Shown here: positions 25,363 through 34,118 of the stretch, one piece after another
Position numbering within the stretch: the stretch's first letter is position 1
Layout: each line of letters opens with the position of its first letter
Source: Streptomyces durmitorensis
Lineage (GTDB): Bacteria > Actinomycetota > Actinomycetes > Streptomycetales > Streptomycetaceae
Reading direction: 5' to 3'
Assembly (NCBI RefSeq): GCF_023498005.1
Contig: NZ_CP097289.1
Location: 4,464,001-4,528,000, forward strand
Length of the DNA stretch: 64,000 nucleotides
Made by a program: the position numbers and the translations under genes
The notes under the pieces: model-generated
Databases searched by the model: none
Seen by the model: the letters and a program-made list of their open reading frames with translations, nothing else
Told to the model about the DNA's origin: nothing

Positions 25363-27653
25363 GTCTCTGATCTGATCGGCGGCTGGCGGGCCGTGGGACC
25401 TTGTTCGGGGTTCTGCGGCCCGCTGTCTTTCTGGTCTTGCTGGTCTTTTTGGCCTTTTTGGCCTTGCTGGTCTTTTTGGTCTTCCTGGTCTGTTTGTGTG
25501 GCTGTTTCTGTGCCGTCCACCAGCATGGGCGGCGGCGCCGTGTCCAGGGCGTCCGACAGTTCCTCGAGGGTCGCGAGGAGGAGGCTCGCTCCTCTGCGTA
25601 CGACCCGGTCGGGTACTCCCTCGCCGTCCCACTCGTCGAGGGCCTTGCGCACGGCCTCCCACTTCGGGACGCGGCGTTCGCGTACGGCCTTCGCGCCTGC
25701 CTCGGTCGACTTGCGCAGGGCCTGGGCGAGGCGGTCGGCCGCGGGGACGGGGGTCGCGTCGCGGTCCGGGAGGTGGGCCTCCATCAGCATCGCCACGCGG
25801 CCGAGTTGGGCGAGGGTCTCCTCGGCGTCGGCTGCCGCGGCGCGGGAGAGGCCGCGGTGGCGCACCGGTTCGTTCTTGGCACGGGCCGCGGCTTCCTGCC
25901 AGGCGATGCGGGCGTCGCGAGCGGCGAGGAGCGCCTCGCGGACGTCCGGGCAGTTGCTGCCCGTGGGGTCGGCGTAGCGGCTGACGACGGCTGCGGCGTA
26001 GCGGCCGTCCGCGGTCAGCCAGTCGGCGAGGCGGTTGCGCAGGCGCGGGGTCTCCCAGGCCGGATACACGGCGTACGCGATCATCGCGAGGACACCGCCG
26101 AGGAGCGTGAGGACGACGCGTTCCGGCACCGTCTGCGTCCACTGCTCGCCGCCCATGCCGAGCAGGAACACGACGTACGAGGCGACGCAGGCCTGGGCGG
26201 CGACCTGGCCCGTGCGCATGAGCAGATACATCATTCCGGCGCTGAGTACGGCGAGTGCCGCGGAGAGCTCGGTGTCGGGGTGCGCCAGTTGCACCAGGCC
26301 CGTGGCCAGGGCGACGCCGACGAGGGTGCCGCCGAAGCGGGCCACCGCGCGGGAGTAGGTCTGCGAGAAGTCCGGGCGCATCACCATCACGGAGGCCATG
26401 GGGGCCCAGTAGCCGTGTCCGAGGGGGAGCCAGGTGCCCAGGAGGTAGCCGGCGGCGGCCACCGCGGTGACGCGGATCGCGTGGCGGGTGATCGGGGATT
26501 CGTGGCGGCGGCGGAGTTCGGTCCTTATGGCGCGCAGGGCTGCGGGGAGCAGGGCGGGGAAGGTGGGGCGTAGGAGGGGGGTGGGCGTTGGGGGTGGGCT
26601 GGGCGTTGGGGTTGAGGTTGGGGATCCGTCGGGGGCGGGGGTGGGGGTGGGTGGGGGTGCCTTGTCCGGGGGTCTGCCTGCTGTTTCGACCACGTCGCGG
26701 AGCAGGGCCGCCAGGCGCTTCGCCGCTCTTTGGGCCGGGCCCGTGAGGATGGCTCCGGTGTCCGGGGTCCGGAGAGTGGCCACGGCCGCGGGCGGGATCT
26801 TGACCGGCTCGCCCTGGCGGATCGCCCTGGCCGCCGCGTCCAGGATGGCGCCCGCAGCGGCCAGGATCTCGCGTACGCGGTCGCGTTCGGGGCCCTCTTC
26901 GGGGACGCCGACCGCCGGGTCGGCCAGGGATGCGAGTACCGGGCGGATGCGTTCCGCGAGGCCGCGGGCGCCGTGGAGTTCGGCGGGGCGGGTGCGGGCC
27001 TGGCGCGGGGTGACGGTCGCCGCGTCGCGGGCCGCCATCAGGGGTTCGGGGTCGAAGTCGGCATGGGGGTCGTGGCGGAGGCGGCGGGCGTAGTCGGCCT
27101 CGGCCGCCAGGGCGTCGGCGAGGGCGTCTCGGTGGGCGCCCCATCTGCGTACGGGGAACAGGACGACGAGCGCGGCCTGGACCGCGCCGCCCACCACCAT
27201 CATCGCGGCGTGGCCGGCCGCGGCGGCGAGGGAGCCGGGGAGGGTGACCGTGACCAGCATGATCGCGACGTTGGAGGAGGCGATGATGCCGATGGTCGGG
27301 CCCGCGGCCCAGCTCAGGCCCGAGAGGAAGGTCCAGAGGGAGAGGAGGGCGAGGAAGAGGAGGGTGTGGGAGCCGGTGAGGTAGCCGAGGAAGGTGGAGA
27401 TGGCGAGGCTCGTGCCGGAGGCCAGGGCCAGTTCCGGGCGGGGGCGCCAGCTGCGCTGGAAGGTGGCGATGGCTGCCTGGAAGGCACCGAAGGCGGAGCT
27501 TGCGGCTACGGCTGGGCCGAAGAGGGTGAGGCTGACGCCGATGATGATCGCTAGGCCGGCGGCGCCACGGAGGGCGATGAGGGGTTCGAGGCGCTTCCGC
27601 TCGACGGTCAACCCCGAGCGGGTGGTCTCCTTCAGCGCCCGAAGCCAGGTCAC
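25353..27653 (-). CDS. FUSC family membrane protein (putative aromatic acid/toxin exporter)
   Basis: A 766-residue FUSC/YccS-like protein. The first membrane block (about 20-170) is followed by a soluble segment, a Pro/Thr-rich linker (about 330-365), and a second membrane block (about 390-520) containing GYLLGTWLPLGHGYWAPMA. The soluble C-terminal part ends in a Gln/Asp/Lys-rich repetitive tail (QKDQQ-like repeats at about 25420-25500). Related proteins export aromatic acids; the substrate here is unknown. The start is GTG 27653. Orthologue length varies mainly in the linker and tail. Confidence 0.87.
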   Translation of the reverse strand: MTWLRALKETTRSGLTVERKRLEPLIALRGAAGLAIIIGVSLTLFGPAVAASSAFGAFQAAIATFQRSWRPRPELALASGTSLAISTFLGYLTGSHTLLFLALLSLWTFLSGLSWAAGPTIGIIASSNVAIMLVTVTLPGSLAAAAGHAAMMVVGGAVQAALVVLFPVRRWGAHRDALADALAAEADYARRLRHDPHADFDPEPLMAARDAATVTPRQARTRPAELHGARGLAERIRPVLASLADPAVGVPEEGPERDRVREILAAAGAILDAAARAIRQGEPVKIPPAAVATLRTPDTGAILTGPAQRAAKRLAALLRDVVETAGRPPDKAPPPTPTPAPDGSPTSTPTPSPPPTPTPLLRPTFPALLPAALRAIRTELRRRHESPITRHAIRVTAVAAAGYLLGTWLPLGHGYWAPMASVMVMRPDFSQTYSRAVARFGGTLVGVALATGLVQLAHPDTELSAALAVLSAGMMYLLMRTGQVAAQACVASYVVFLLGMGGEQWTQTVPERVVLTLLGGVLAMIAYAVYPAWETPRLRNRLADWLTADGRYAAAVVSRYADPTGSNCPDVREALLAARDARIAWQEAAARAKNEPVRHRGLSRAAAADAEETLAQLGRVAMLMEAHLPDRDATPVPAADRLAQALRKSTEAGAKAVRERRVPKWEAVRKALDEWDGEGVPDRVVRRGASLLLATLEELSDALDTAPPPMLVDGTETATQTDQEDQKDQQGQKGQKDQQDQKDSGPQNPEQGPTARQPPIRSETQD

Positions 27654-27716
27654 TCTGTGATGATACGGGGCATATCGGTCTTGTCTGTCCGTGGCGAGGG
27701 TGCCGTTTGCGGGGCG

Positions 27717-27788
27717 GGGTCGCCGGTGGGGGCGGGGCGGGGTCGCCGGTGGGGACGGGGCGGGGTCGCCGGTGGGGACGGGGCCGCG
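27717..27788. repeat. Three 23-bp GC-rich tandem repeats
   Basis: CGCCGGTGGGG recurs at 27721, 27744 and 27767 with an exact 23-bp period, leading directly into the 92-bp inverted-repeat element. A single copy precedes the same element at about 32379. Confidence 0.75.
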
Positions 27789-27879
27789 CCGGTATGTCCG
27801 TACTCGCTATCGTCCGGTGACCGAGTTGCTGCTCCGGCGAGGGAGTCCGGCGAACCGTGCTCCGTGCGGACATACCGGC
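27788..27879 (+). repeat. 92-bp terminal-inverted-repeat element, copy A
   Basis: Bounded by perfect 13-bp terminal inverted repeats GCCGGTATGTCCG and CGGACATACCGGC. It contains the conserved inner strings CTCGCTATCGTCCGGTG and GAACCGTGCTCCG, with a variable centre. It is one of five copies of identical length in this window. Conserved flanks extend about 12 bp left and 28 bp right. Confidence 0.88.
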
Positions 27880-27911
27880 ACGTCCCCTCAGGAGCGCTGC
27901 CGTCTGCGAGC

Positions 27912-28118
27912 AATCGTTCGCGCAGGGGCGGATGCGGGGCAATCGGGCGGGTGGGCGGGAAAGGCTCGTTCGTCCAGGGGTGGATGCGGGGTGCCGGGCG
28001 GGCGGGTGGGAGAGGCTCGTTCGGCCAGGGACGGATCCGGAGTGCCGGGCGGGTGGGTGGGAGAGGCTCGTTCGGCCAGGGGCGGATCCGGGGTGAACGA
28101 GTGGGCAGGGGGCGGCGC
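27912..28118. repeat. 51-bp tandem repeat array 1
   Basis: CGTTCG followed by a CAGGGGCGGAT-like string recurs at 27915, 27967, 28018 and 28069 (period 51-52). The unit contains GGCGGGTGGGTGGGAGAGGCTCG. With the 23-bp repeats and copy A, it fills the 480-bp gap between the FUSC and DUF2786 genes; no gene is supported there. Confidence 0.8.
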
Positions 28119-28133
28119 CGCCCACCCTGCCGC

Positions 28134-29336
28134 CTAGGGGAGACGACGCCGGCCGGGGGCCACCTGCGCCTCGTCCGCCGCCGCCGTCCCATGGGCCCAG
28201 CCTTCGAGATCCGTCGCGCCCCGCACCCGGGTGGTGGTGGTCTCCGGAAACATCCGCCCGGTGTGGGACGTGACGGCCACGTCCCGCGCGGCCAGGACGG
28301 GCAGCAGCTCCCCCGCGTCCGGCGACTCCACGGTGACGTCCTGCGCCGCCGCGGCGAGGCGCGCGCCCAGGCGGTTCGCGTAGGCCAGCAGGAACGCCTG
28401 ACGGAACGTCTTCGTACGCTTCCGGCCGCCCGCCCGCTGCCCCGCCTCCGCCTTCGTCATCGCCGCCGTCCCCTGCACGAGGAGGGACGTGTGGAGGAGT
28501 TCGACCACTTCCAGGTCGGGTTCGAAGCCGACGACGGTCGAGAATCCGTACGCCTCGTTCCACACCGCGCGGCAGCGGTTCGCGGTGGCCACCGCGTCCA
28601 GGAGGATCGCCTTCGCCGTCTCGTACGGGGCATCCACGCCGATACGGCAGGCGCCGGGAGTGTCCTTGGCGTGGGTGCGGGACGCGAGCAGGGCCTCGTC
28701 GATGGTGTGCCTGGCCATCAGCTCCTGCGCCTTGGCGGTGAGCGCCTCCGCCTCCTCGGGGAATCCGGTCGCCTCGGCCTTGGCCAGGAGGGCGCGGATG
28801 CGGGTGAGGATGCGGGGCTCTTCGTGGCCGGGAGGCAGGGGCGCGTGGAGCGGGGTTCCGGGGGCGGGGCCCACCGGCTCGATCGCGGGGAGGCGCAGGA
28901 GGAGGCGGTAGAGGGCGAGGGTGGTGGTGGCCTGGGAGAAGCGGTCGGATCTGGGGCTGTCGTGAGGGGCGAGCTCGGCCAGCTGCGCCTGCCAGCGGGG
29001 CGGGAGTGTGTCGCCGTACCGCCTGGTCTCCGTGGTGATCAGCTCGGCGGCCAGCTGCGTCTGGTGGGTACGGTCGGTGCCGTGGGCGGTGTCGTCCTGG
29101 GCGCGGGCGACCATGCGCAGGACGTCCGCCGGCTGCCAGCCCCGCTCCCATGCGCGGCGCACCAGCTCCTCGCCCCTGCACCACAGTTCCGCGTCGGCCT
29201 CGGGGGCGGCCGCCAGGAGGGAGGCGCCGGTGTCGAGGCCCTCGACGCCGTCCGCGTACAGCGCTGCCGCGAACGCCTTGTCGATCGCCTCGGTGGCCTC
29301 GGTGGCCTCGGTGGCCTCGGTGGCCTGATCATCCAT
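28134..29336 (-). CDS. DUF2786 domain protein
   Basis: A 400-residue cytoplasmic protein. The DUF2786 segment is at about 175-215 (ILTRIRALLAKAEATGFPEE, then EALTAKAQELMARHTI). A long C-terminal region contains a conserved-looking CRAVWNEAYGFSTVVGFE. Function is unknown. The N-terminus carries TEATEATEATEA, encoded by 9-bp repeats at about 29287-29327. ATG 29336 is the only sensible start. It stands apart from its neighbours. Confidence 0.85.
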   Translation of the reverse strand: MDDQATEATEATEATEAIDKAFAAALYADGVEGLDTGASLLAAAPEADAELWCRGEELVRRAWERGWQPADVLRMVARAQDDTAHGTDRTHQTQLAAELITTETRRYGDTLPPRWQAQLAELAPHDSPRSDRFSQATTTLALYRLLLRLPAIEPVGPAPGTPLHAPLPPGHEEPRILTRIRALLAKAEATGFPEEAEALTAKAQELMARHTIDEALLASRTHAKDTPGACRIGVDAPYETAKAILLDAVATANRCRAVWNEAYGFSTVVGFEPDLEVVELLHTSLLVQGTAAMTKAEAGQRAGGRKRTKTFRQAFLLAYANRLGARLAAAAQDVTVESPDAGELLPVLAARDVAVTSHTGRMFPETTTTRVRGATDLEGWAHGTAAADEAQVAPGRRRLP

Positions 29337-29419
29337 GCGTCAAGGGTATGGCTGGCCATACCCCCAGGACGCCCCCCAGTGGTCGTGCCCGGCGGGGCCG
29401 TGGGCGGTTGGGTTGAGGC

Positions 29420-30193
29420 ATGACCTCAACTGCCGTACGGCTCACCGCCGTCCGCCGCCTCTACCGCGATGTGACCGCCCTCGACGGCGTCGACCTCGCG
29501 ATACGCGCAGGGACCTTCACCGCGATCATGGGCCCTTCCGGCTCCGGCAAGTCGACGCTGCTGCAGTGCGCGGCCGGGCTCGACCGGCCGACGTCCGGGA
29601 CGGTGGAGGTGGGCGGCACGGAGCTGACGGGGCTGAGCGAGCGCCGGCTGACCCTGCTGCGCAGGGATCGCATCGGCTTCGTCTTCCAGTCCTTCAACCT
29701 CCTTCCGTCACTGACCGCGGCCCAGAACGTCGCCCTCCCACTGCGGCTCGCGGGGCGCAGGCCCTCGCGTACGGAGGTGGCGGACGCGCTGGCCCGGGTG
29801 GGCCTCGGTGACCGTGCCCGGCATCGGCCCGGGGAGCTGTCGGGTGGTCAGCAGCAGCGGGTCGCGCTGGCGCGTGCGCTCGTCACGCGGCCTGCCGTGC
29901 TGTTCGGCGACGAGCCGACCGGCGCGCTCGACACGACGACAAGTCGTGAAGTGCTGCTGCTGTTGCGGGAGTTGGTCGACGGGGAAGGGCAGACCACCGT
30001 GATGGTCACGCATGACCCCGTGGCGGCGGCGTACGCGGACCGGGTGGTGTTCCTGGTGGACGGGCGGGTGGCCGATGAGGTGCTTGCGCCGGATGCGGGG
30101 GAGGTGGCTCGGCGGATGGCGGGGCTTGAGGTGGGGGGCGGTCGCGAGGCGGGCGGCTTTGGGGCGGGTTGCGGAGAGGTTGTTGCCCGATGA
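29420..30193 (+). CDS. ABC transporter ATP-binding protein (MacB/LolD type)
   Basis: A 257-residue ATPase with Walker A GPSGSGKST (about 39-47), signature LSGGQQQR, Walker B VLFGDEPTGALD and the H-loop MVTHD, typical of type VII (MacB/LolD/FtsE-like) transporters. The stop overlaps the FtsX-type permease start (ATGA at 30190-30193), so the pair forms one exporter or mechanotransmission complex. Confidence 0.93.
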   Translation: MTSTAVRLTAVRRLYRDVTALDGVDLAIRAGTFTAIMGPSGSGKSTLLQCAAGLDRPTSGTVEVGGTELTGLSERRLTLLRRDRIGFVFQSFNLLPSLTAAQNVALPLRLAGRRPSRTEVADALARVGLGDRARHRPGELSGGQQQRVALARALVTRPAVLFGDEPTGALDTTTSREVLLLLRELVDGEGQTTVMVTHDPVAAAYADRVVFLVDGRVADEVLAPDAGEVARRMAGLEVGGGREAGGFGAGCGEVVAR

Positions 30194-32358
30194 TTCTTCT
30201 CGCTTCCCTTCGTACGCGCTGGGCCGGACTGCTCGGCGCCTTCGTCGCCGTCGCGCTCGGCGTGGCGCTCACTGCCGCGATGGGGCTGGGGCTCGCCTCG
30301 ACGTTCAGTGCGCCGGAGCGGGAGCCCGTGCGGTTCGCCGGGTCTCCCGTGGTCGTTATGGGGCAGAACACCCTGACTGTCCCGGTGAAGCGGGGGCCGG
30401 ACGTCGAGTTCGTGTCGAAGCCGCTCGCTCATCCACACCCTGTGGATATCGAACTTCTGCGCGAGCTTCGACGCCTCGGGCCGGTCCAGCTGGATGGGGT
30501 GGCCGCATGGGACGCGGTGGGTGTGGATGCTCCTGTCGAGGAGGTGCGGGAGGCCGTCGAGGCCAGCGGCACTCGGGCTCGCGTCCTGACCGGGGGTGAC
30601 CGGCGGCTCGCCGATCCGGAGCCGGGGCGGGATGCGGAGGCGCTGGTGGCGGTGAACTCCTTCTTGGGAACGGCGGGCGGGGTGTCAGCCTTTGTCTCGG
30701 TTTTCGTCACGGCGTCCACCTTCGCCTTTGTCGTGGCGCTGCGGCGGCGGGAGTTCGGGCTGCTGCGGATGGCCGGAGCGACACCGGGGCAGGTGCGCAG
30801 GCTGCTGCTCGCCGAGGCGCTCGCGGTGGGGGTCGTGGCCTCCGGTGTGGGCTGCGTGCTGGGGGCGTGGGGCGCGCCGGTGCTTGCCGAGGCCTTGGTG
30901 GACGCGGGGATCGCTCCGGAGTGGTTCGGGATCGGCGGGGCGGTCTGGCCGTACCATCTCGCCTTCTGGGTCGGGGTTTCGGTGGCCTTCGCCGGGGCGT
31001 GGATCGCCTCGCGGCGGGCGGGGCGCGTGGGTCCCGTCGAGGCGCTGCGGGACGCGTCCGTCGACACCGGGGTCATGCCGTGGAGTCGGCGGATCGTGGG
31101 GGGCGCGCTGCTGGTGGCGGGGGTGGGGATGCTGGCCTTGACCCTGTGGACCGACCCGTCGGCGCTGATGAAGCGGAAGACGTACACGACCCAGCCGATG
31201 ATCCTGATCACCGCACTCGCCGCGCTCACTCCCCTTCTCGTACGTCCCGTCCTGCGCGCCGTCCGCCTGCCCGGCGCGGTCGGGCTCCTGGTCCGCGAGA
31301 ACTCAGCCGCGTCCGTGCGGCGCACGGCGGCCGTCGCGGCGCCGGTCCTGGTGACGGTGGCCCTCGCGGGCTCGCTGTTCGGCTCGGCTCAGACGGCGGG
31401 AGGGGCGAGGGCAGAGGAGGCGAGGGAGCGGACGAGGGCCGAACTGGTGGTGACGGGGGACGACTTGAGGCCACTGGGAGCGGGGAAGGTGGACGGGGTG
31501 AAGGTGGCTGCGTCGTCGGCCACCACGGCCGTGTACGTACGGGAGGAAGGTACGGCGCTGATCCGCTCGGAGGCGCGGGCCCTGAAGGATCCGGCGGCGT
31601 TCGCCGCGGTGTCGCGGCTGCCGGTGGTGGCGGGGGACGTACGCGATCTCGACGACCGGTCGATCGTCGTGAACGAGGAGTGGGAGCGGCGGCGGGTGGG
31701 TGAGCGGGTCGATGTCTGGCTCGGGGACGGCAGGCCTGCGCGGCTGCGGATCGTCGCGGTGCTCGCGCGGGGGACCGGGGACGGCGGGGCGTACGTCACG
31801 TCGGCCAATGCGGGGGCGGGGGCGGGGGCGCGGATCGACCGTATTGACGTGGGGCTGCGGGCCGGGGCGGACCGGGACGAGGTGGCGGCGGCGCTGCGGG
31901 GCTGGGGCGAGGGTGAGGGTGAGGGTGGGGCCGAGCTTCGGGTGCGGTCGGCGGAGGAATGGCTGGCGGACACGCACCCGGCGACGAAGCCGCAGACGCG
32001 GCTGGGGCTGTTGGTGCTGCTGGGTATCGCTCTGGTCTACACGGTCATCTCACTGGCGGGAACGCTGTTGATGGCGACGTCGGTACGGGGTCCTGAGCTG
32101 CGGTCGCTGCGGATGGCCGGGGCGACGTGGGGGCAGGTGCGGTGGGTGATCGCCGGGGAGTCGCTGCTTGCGGTGGCGGTGGGCGCGGCACTGGGCCTGG
32201 CGGTCACGCTGCTCAACCTGGGCGCACTGAGCGCGGGCCTCGCGCAGCTGTCGGCGCCGGCGGGGGTGGTGGTGCCCTGGGGGGTGGTGGGGGTGGCTGC
32301 GGGGGTGTGTGCGGTGGTTGGTGCGGGGGTGGGGGTGCTGGGGGTGCGGAGGCGCTGA
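30190..32358 (+). CDS. FtsX-like ABC permease
   Basis: A 722-residue permease with two FtsX blocks. A helix near the N-terminus is followed by a short extracellular segment and three helices (about 165-290); further helices lie near 310-350 and 400-420. An extracellular domain (about 430-600) leads to the last three helices (about 620-720). The repeated RMAGATxGQVR before each block is characteristic. Substrate unknown. ATG 30190 is coupled to the ATPase gene. No sensor kinase is adjacent, unlike bacitracin-type modules. Confidence 0.9.
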   Translation: MILLASLRTRWAGLLGAFVAVALGVALTAAMGLGLASTFSAPEREPVRFAGSPVVVMGQNTLTVPVKRGPDVEFVSKPLAHPHPVDIELLRELRRLGPVQLDGVAAWDAVGVDAPVEEVREAVEASGTRARVLTGGDRRLADPEPGRDAEALVAVNSFLGTAGGVSAFVSVFVTASTFAFVVALRRREFGLLRMAGATPGQVRRLLLAEALAVGVVASGVGCVLGAWGAPVLAEALVDAGIAPEWFGIGGAVWPYHLAFWVGVSVAFAGAWIASRRAGRVGPVEALRDASVDTGVMPWSRRIVGGALLVAGVGMLALTLWTDPSALMKRKTYTTQPMILITALAALTPLLVRPVLRAVRLPGAVGLLVRENSAASVRRTAAVAAPVLVTVALAGSLFGSAQTAGGARAEEARERTRAELVVTGDDLRPLGAGKVDGVKVAASSATTAVYVREEGTALIRSEARALKDPAAFAAVSRLPVVAGDVRDLDDRSIVVNEEWERRRVGERVDVWLGDGRPARLRIVAVLARGTGDGGAYVTSANAGAGAGARIDRIDVGLRAGADRDEVAAALRGWGEGEGEGGAELRVRSAEEWLADTHPATKPQTRLGLLVLLGIALVYTVISLAGTLLMATSVRGPELRSLRMAGATWGQVRWVIAGESLLAVAVGAALGLAVTLLNLGALSAGLAQLSAPAGVVVPWGVVGVAAGVCAVVGAGVGVLGVRRR

Positions 32359-32393
32359 GCGCCGGGGTCCGCCGGTGGGGTGGGCGGGGCCGC

Positions 32394-32485
32394 GCCGGTA
32401 TGTCCGTCCTCGCTATCGTCCGGTGCCCGCGGGGCTGCTTCGCCGCCGGAACGCCGCGAACCGTGCTCCGGGCGGACATACCGCC
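32394..32485 (+). repeat. 92-bp terminal-inverted-repeat element, copy B1
   Basis: The same structure as copy A, with one mismatch in the right terminal repeat (CGGACATACCGCC). It is the first of three copies in tandem at a 167-bp period. Confidence 0.88.
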
Positions 32486-32560
32486 ACGTCCCCTCACGAG
32501 CACTGCCGACTGCAGGTGCATCCGTGCTGCGGCGCCACTTGGCCTTGGGGGCGGGGCCGC

Positions 32561-32652
32561 GCCGGTATGTCCGTCCTCGCTATCGTCCGGTGACCGCGGA
32601 GCTGCTTCGCCGCCGGAACGCCGCGAACCGTGCTCCGGGCGGACATACCGCC
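32561..32652 (+). repeat. 92-bp terminal-inverted-repeat element, copy B2
   Basis: Starts exactly 167 bp after B1 and is nearly identical to it, including the right-end mismatch. The 75-bp spacer is duplicated too. Confidence 0.88.
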
Positions 32653-32727
32653 ACGTCCCCTCACGAGCACTGCCGACTGCAGGTGCATCCGTGCTGCGGC
32701 GCCACTTGGCCTTGGGGGCGGGGCCGC

Positions 32728-32819
32728 GCCGGTATGTCCGTCCTCGCTATCGTCCGGTGCCCGCGGGGCTGCTTCGCCGCCGGAGCGCCGCGAACCGTGC
32801 TCCGGGCAGACATACCGGC
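32728..32819 (+). repeat. 92-bp terminal-inverted-repeat element, copy B3
   Basis: Starts 167 bp after B2. Its right end carries the canonical ACCGGC, and it has one internal change (CAGACATACC). The sequence then passes into a 51-bp array. Confidence 0.88.
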
Positions 32820-32850
32820 ACGTCCCCTCACGAGCGCTCCCGACTGCCGG

Positions 32851-32980
32851 GTAACGGGCGGGTGGGTGGGAAAGCCTGTTCGGCATGGGGCGGATGCGGG
32901 GTGAACGGGCGGGTGGGTGGGAGAGGCCTGTTCGGCCAGGGGCGGATGCGGAGTGCCGGGCGGGTGGACCGGGAGGTCCT
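32851..32980. repeat. 51-bp tandem repeat array 2
   Basis: About 2.5 units of the family seen at 27912-28118, with TGTTCGG at 32878 and 32929 (period 51). It directly follows copy B3, as array 1 follows copy A. Confidence 0.78.
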
Positions 32981-33032
32981 TGCGGGGCCGCCCAGCGGGG
33001 GTGAGGGCAAGGACCGTCCAGCGAGCCGCAGG

Positions 33033-33872
33033 CTAACTGTCGCCGCCCTCGTCGATGAGGCGCCGTACCTCCCGGTCCACAAGCCCGAGCCGCGCCTCCG
33101 CGACAAGAGGAACCGCACGCCGATGCCGGCGGGCCTCATGGACGTCGATGTCGATCGTCACCAGGCCCGGCTCCCACTTCGGCGCCTGCGCCACCACCGT
33201 CCCCCGCGGGTCCACCACCCGCGAACCGCCCCAGAACGAAGCCCCGTTCTCGTTCCCGACCCGGTTCACGAAGACCACCCAGCACTGGAGCATGCGGGCC
33301 GTGTAGGACAGCAGCGTGTCCCAGTACAGGCCCGTGTCCATCGCCTCGGGATCCAGGCTCGCCGCGCTGTTCGTGGGAATGACGATGACCTCGGCACCGT
33401 CCTGCACCGCCAGCCACGGCAGCACCGGCTGCCACGCGTCATTGCAGATGAGGGTCGCCGCGCGCCCGTGCCCGCCCGGCAGGTCGTACGCACGCAGGTG
33501 CTGGCCGGGGCTGACGTGCTTGCGCTCCTCCCAGGCCAGGTAGTTGGGGAGGTACAACTTCCGGTGGCCATGGAGGAGTTGGCCACTCGCGTAGTACGCG
33601 GACGTGTTGTACGCGCGCAGACTCGTGTGTTCGTGCAGACCGACGATCACGTCGGGGCCGAACGTGGAGAGCTCCAGGAGGCGGGTGTCCATCGCGTCCA
33701 GCGACGTGTCCCGCTTCAGGCCGCCCAGGTGGTACCCGTGCAGACTCAGCTCGGGGAAGACGACGAGGTCGGCACCCTGCGCCGCCGCCTGGCCGATCTG
33801 GTCCCTGGCCTCCGCGAGGTTCTCGTCCACCTCGCCGAGGACACAGTCGGTCTGCGCAAGGGCCACTCTCAT
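33033..33872 (-). CDS. Carbon-nitrogen hydrolase (nitrilase/amidase superfamily)
   Basis: A 279-residue hydrolase with the catalytic triad of the superfamily: Glu in VVFPELSLHGY, Lys in HRKLYLPNY and Cys in LICNDAW. It probably hydrolyses an amide or carbamoyl substrate in the cytoplasm; the substrate is unknown. ATG 33872 (MRVALAQTD) is the family start. An open frame running on to 34049 crosses repeat sequence and is not coding. Confidence 0.92.
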   Translation of the reverse strand: MRVALAQTDCVLGEVDENLAEARDQIGQAAAQGADLVVFPELSLHGYHLGGLKRDTSLDAMDTRLLELSTFGPDVIVGLHEHTSLRAYNTSAYYASGQLLHGHRKLYLPNYLAWEERKHVSPGQHLRAYDLPGGHGRAATLICNDAWQPVLPWLAVQDGAEVIVIPTNSAASLDPEAMDTGLYWDTLLSYTARMLQCWVVFVNRVGNENGASFWGGSRVVDPRGTVVAQAPKWEPGLVTIDIDVHEARRHRRAVPLVAEARLGLVDREVRRLIDEGGDS

Positions 33873-33934
33873 GCCCCGAGCCTCGCAGCGCCGGAGACCC
33901 CTCGCATGTCGGGGACACCCGGAAGATGAACCGA

Positions 33935-34016
33935 CGGGGCAATCGGGCGGGAGATCTCGTTCGGCAAGGAAGGGCGCCGCGGGGTGAACGGGCGAGTGAG
34001 CGGGAAAGGCCCCCTC
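33935..34016. repeat. Degenerate copy of the 51-bp repeat family (array 3)
   Basis: CTCGTTCGGCAAGGAAGGGCG followed by GGGGTGAACGGGCGAGTGAGCGGGAAAGG and a second TCGGCGCAGG (period about 54) match arrays 1 and 2. It lies between the divergent hydrolase and polymerase genes; no 92-bp element accompanies it. Confidence 0.65.
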
Positions 34017-34118
34017 GGCGCAGGCGAAGCCCCCGGATGCCCCGCCCACCCCAGGGCACCCCCAGCCCCCGCAAAGCCCTCCGCAGGATTGTCAGTGCCT
34101 GGTGACAGACTCGGCCGC

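Larger units (their letters stand above)
32394..32727. repeat. Tandem 167-bp repeat containing the 92-bp elements
   Basis: Two full 167-bp units (32394-32560, 32561-32727) and the start of a third are almost identical. With array 2 they make up the 674-bp gene-free stretch 32359-33032 between two convergent genes. Confidence 0.85.

Noticed and set aside
27912..28118. CRISPR-like array in the 51-bp repeats
   Set aside because: Whole units repeat with no unique spacers.
24856..29184. 1442-residue open frame on the minus strand across 24.8-29.2 kb
   Set aside because: It is a high-GC shadow frame, rich in Arg and Pro, overlapping the FUSC and DUF2786 genes, which have family signatures in their own frames.
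32380..33929. Open frames through the repeat region with sequences like RYVRPRYRPV and MSVLAIVR
   Set aside because: These are translations of the 92-bp element in several frames. The same peptide appears wherever the element occurs, but frame and continuation differ.
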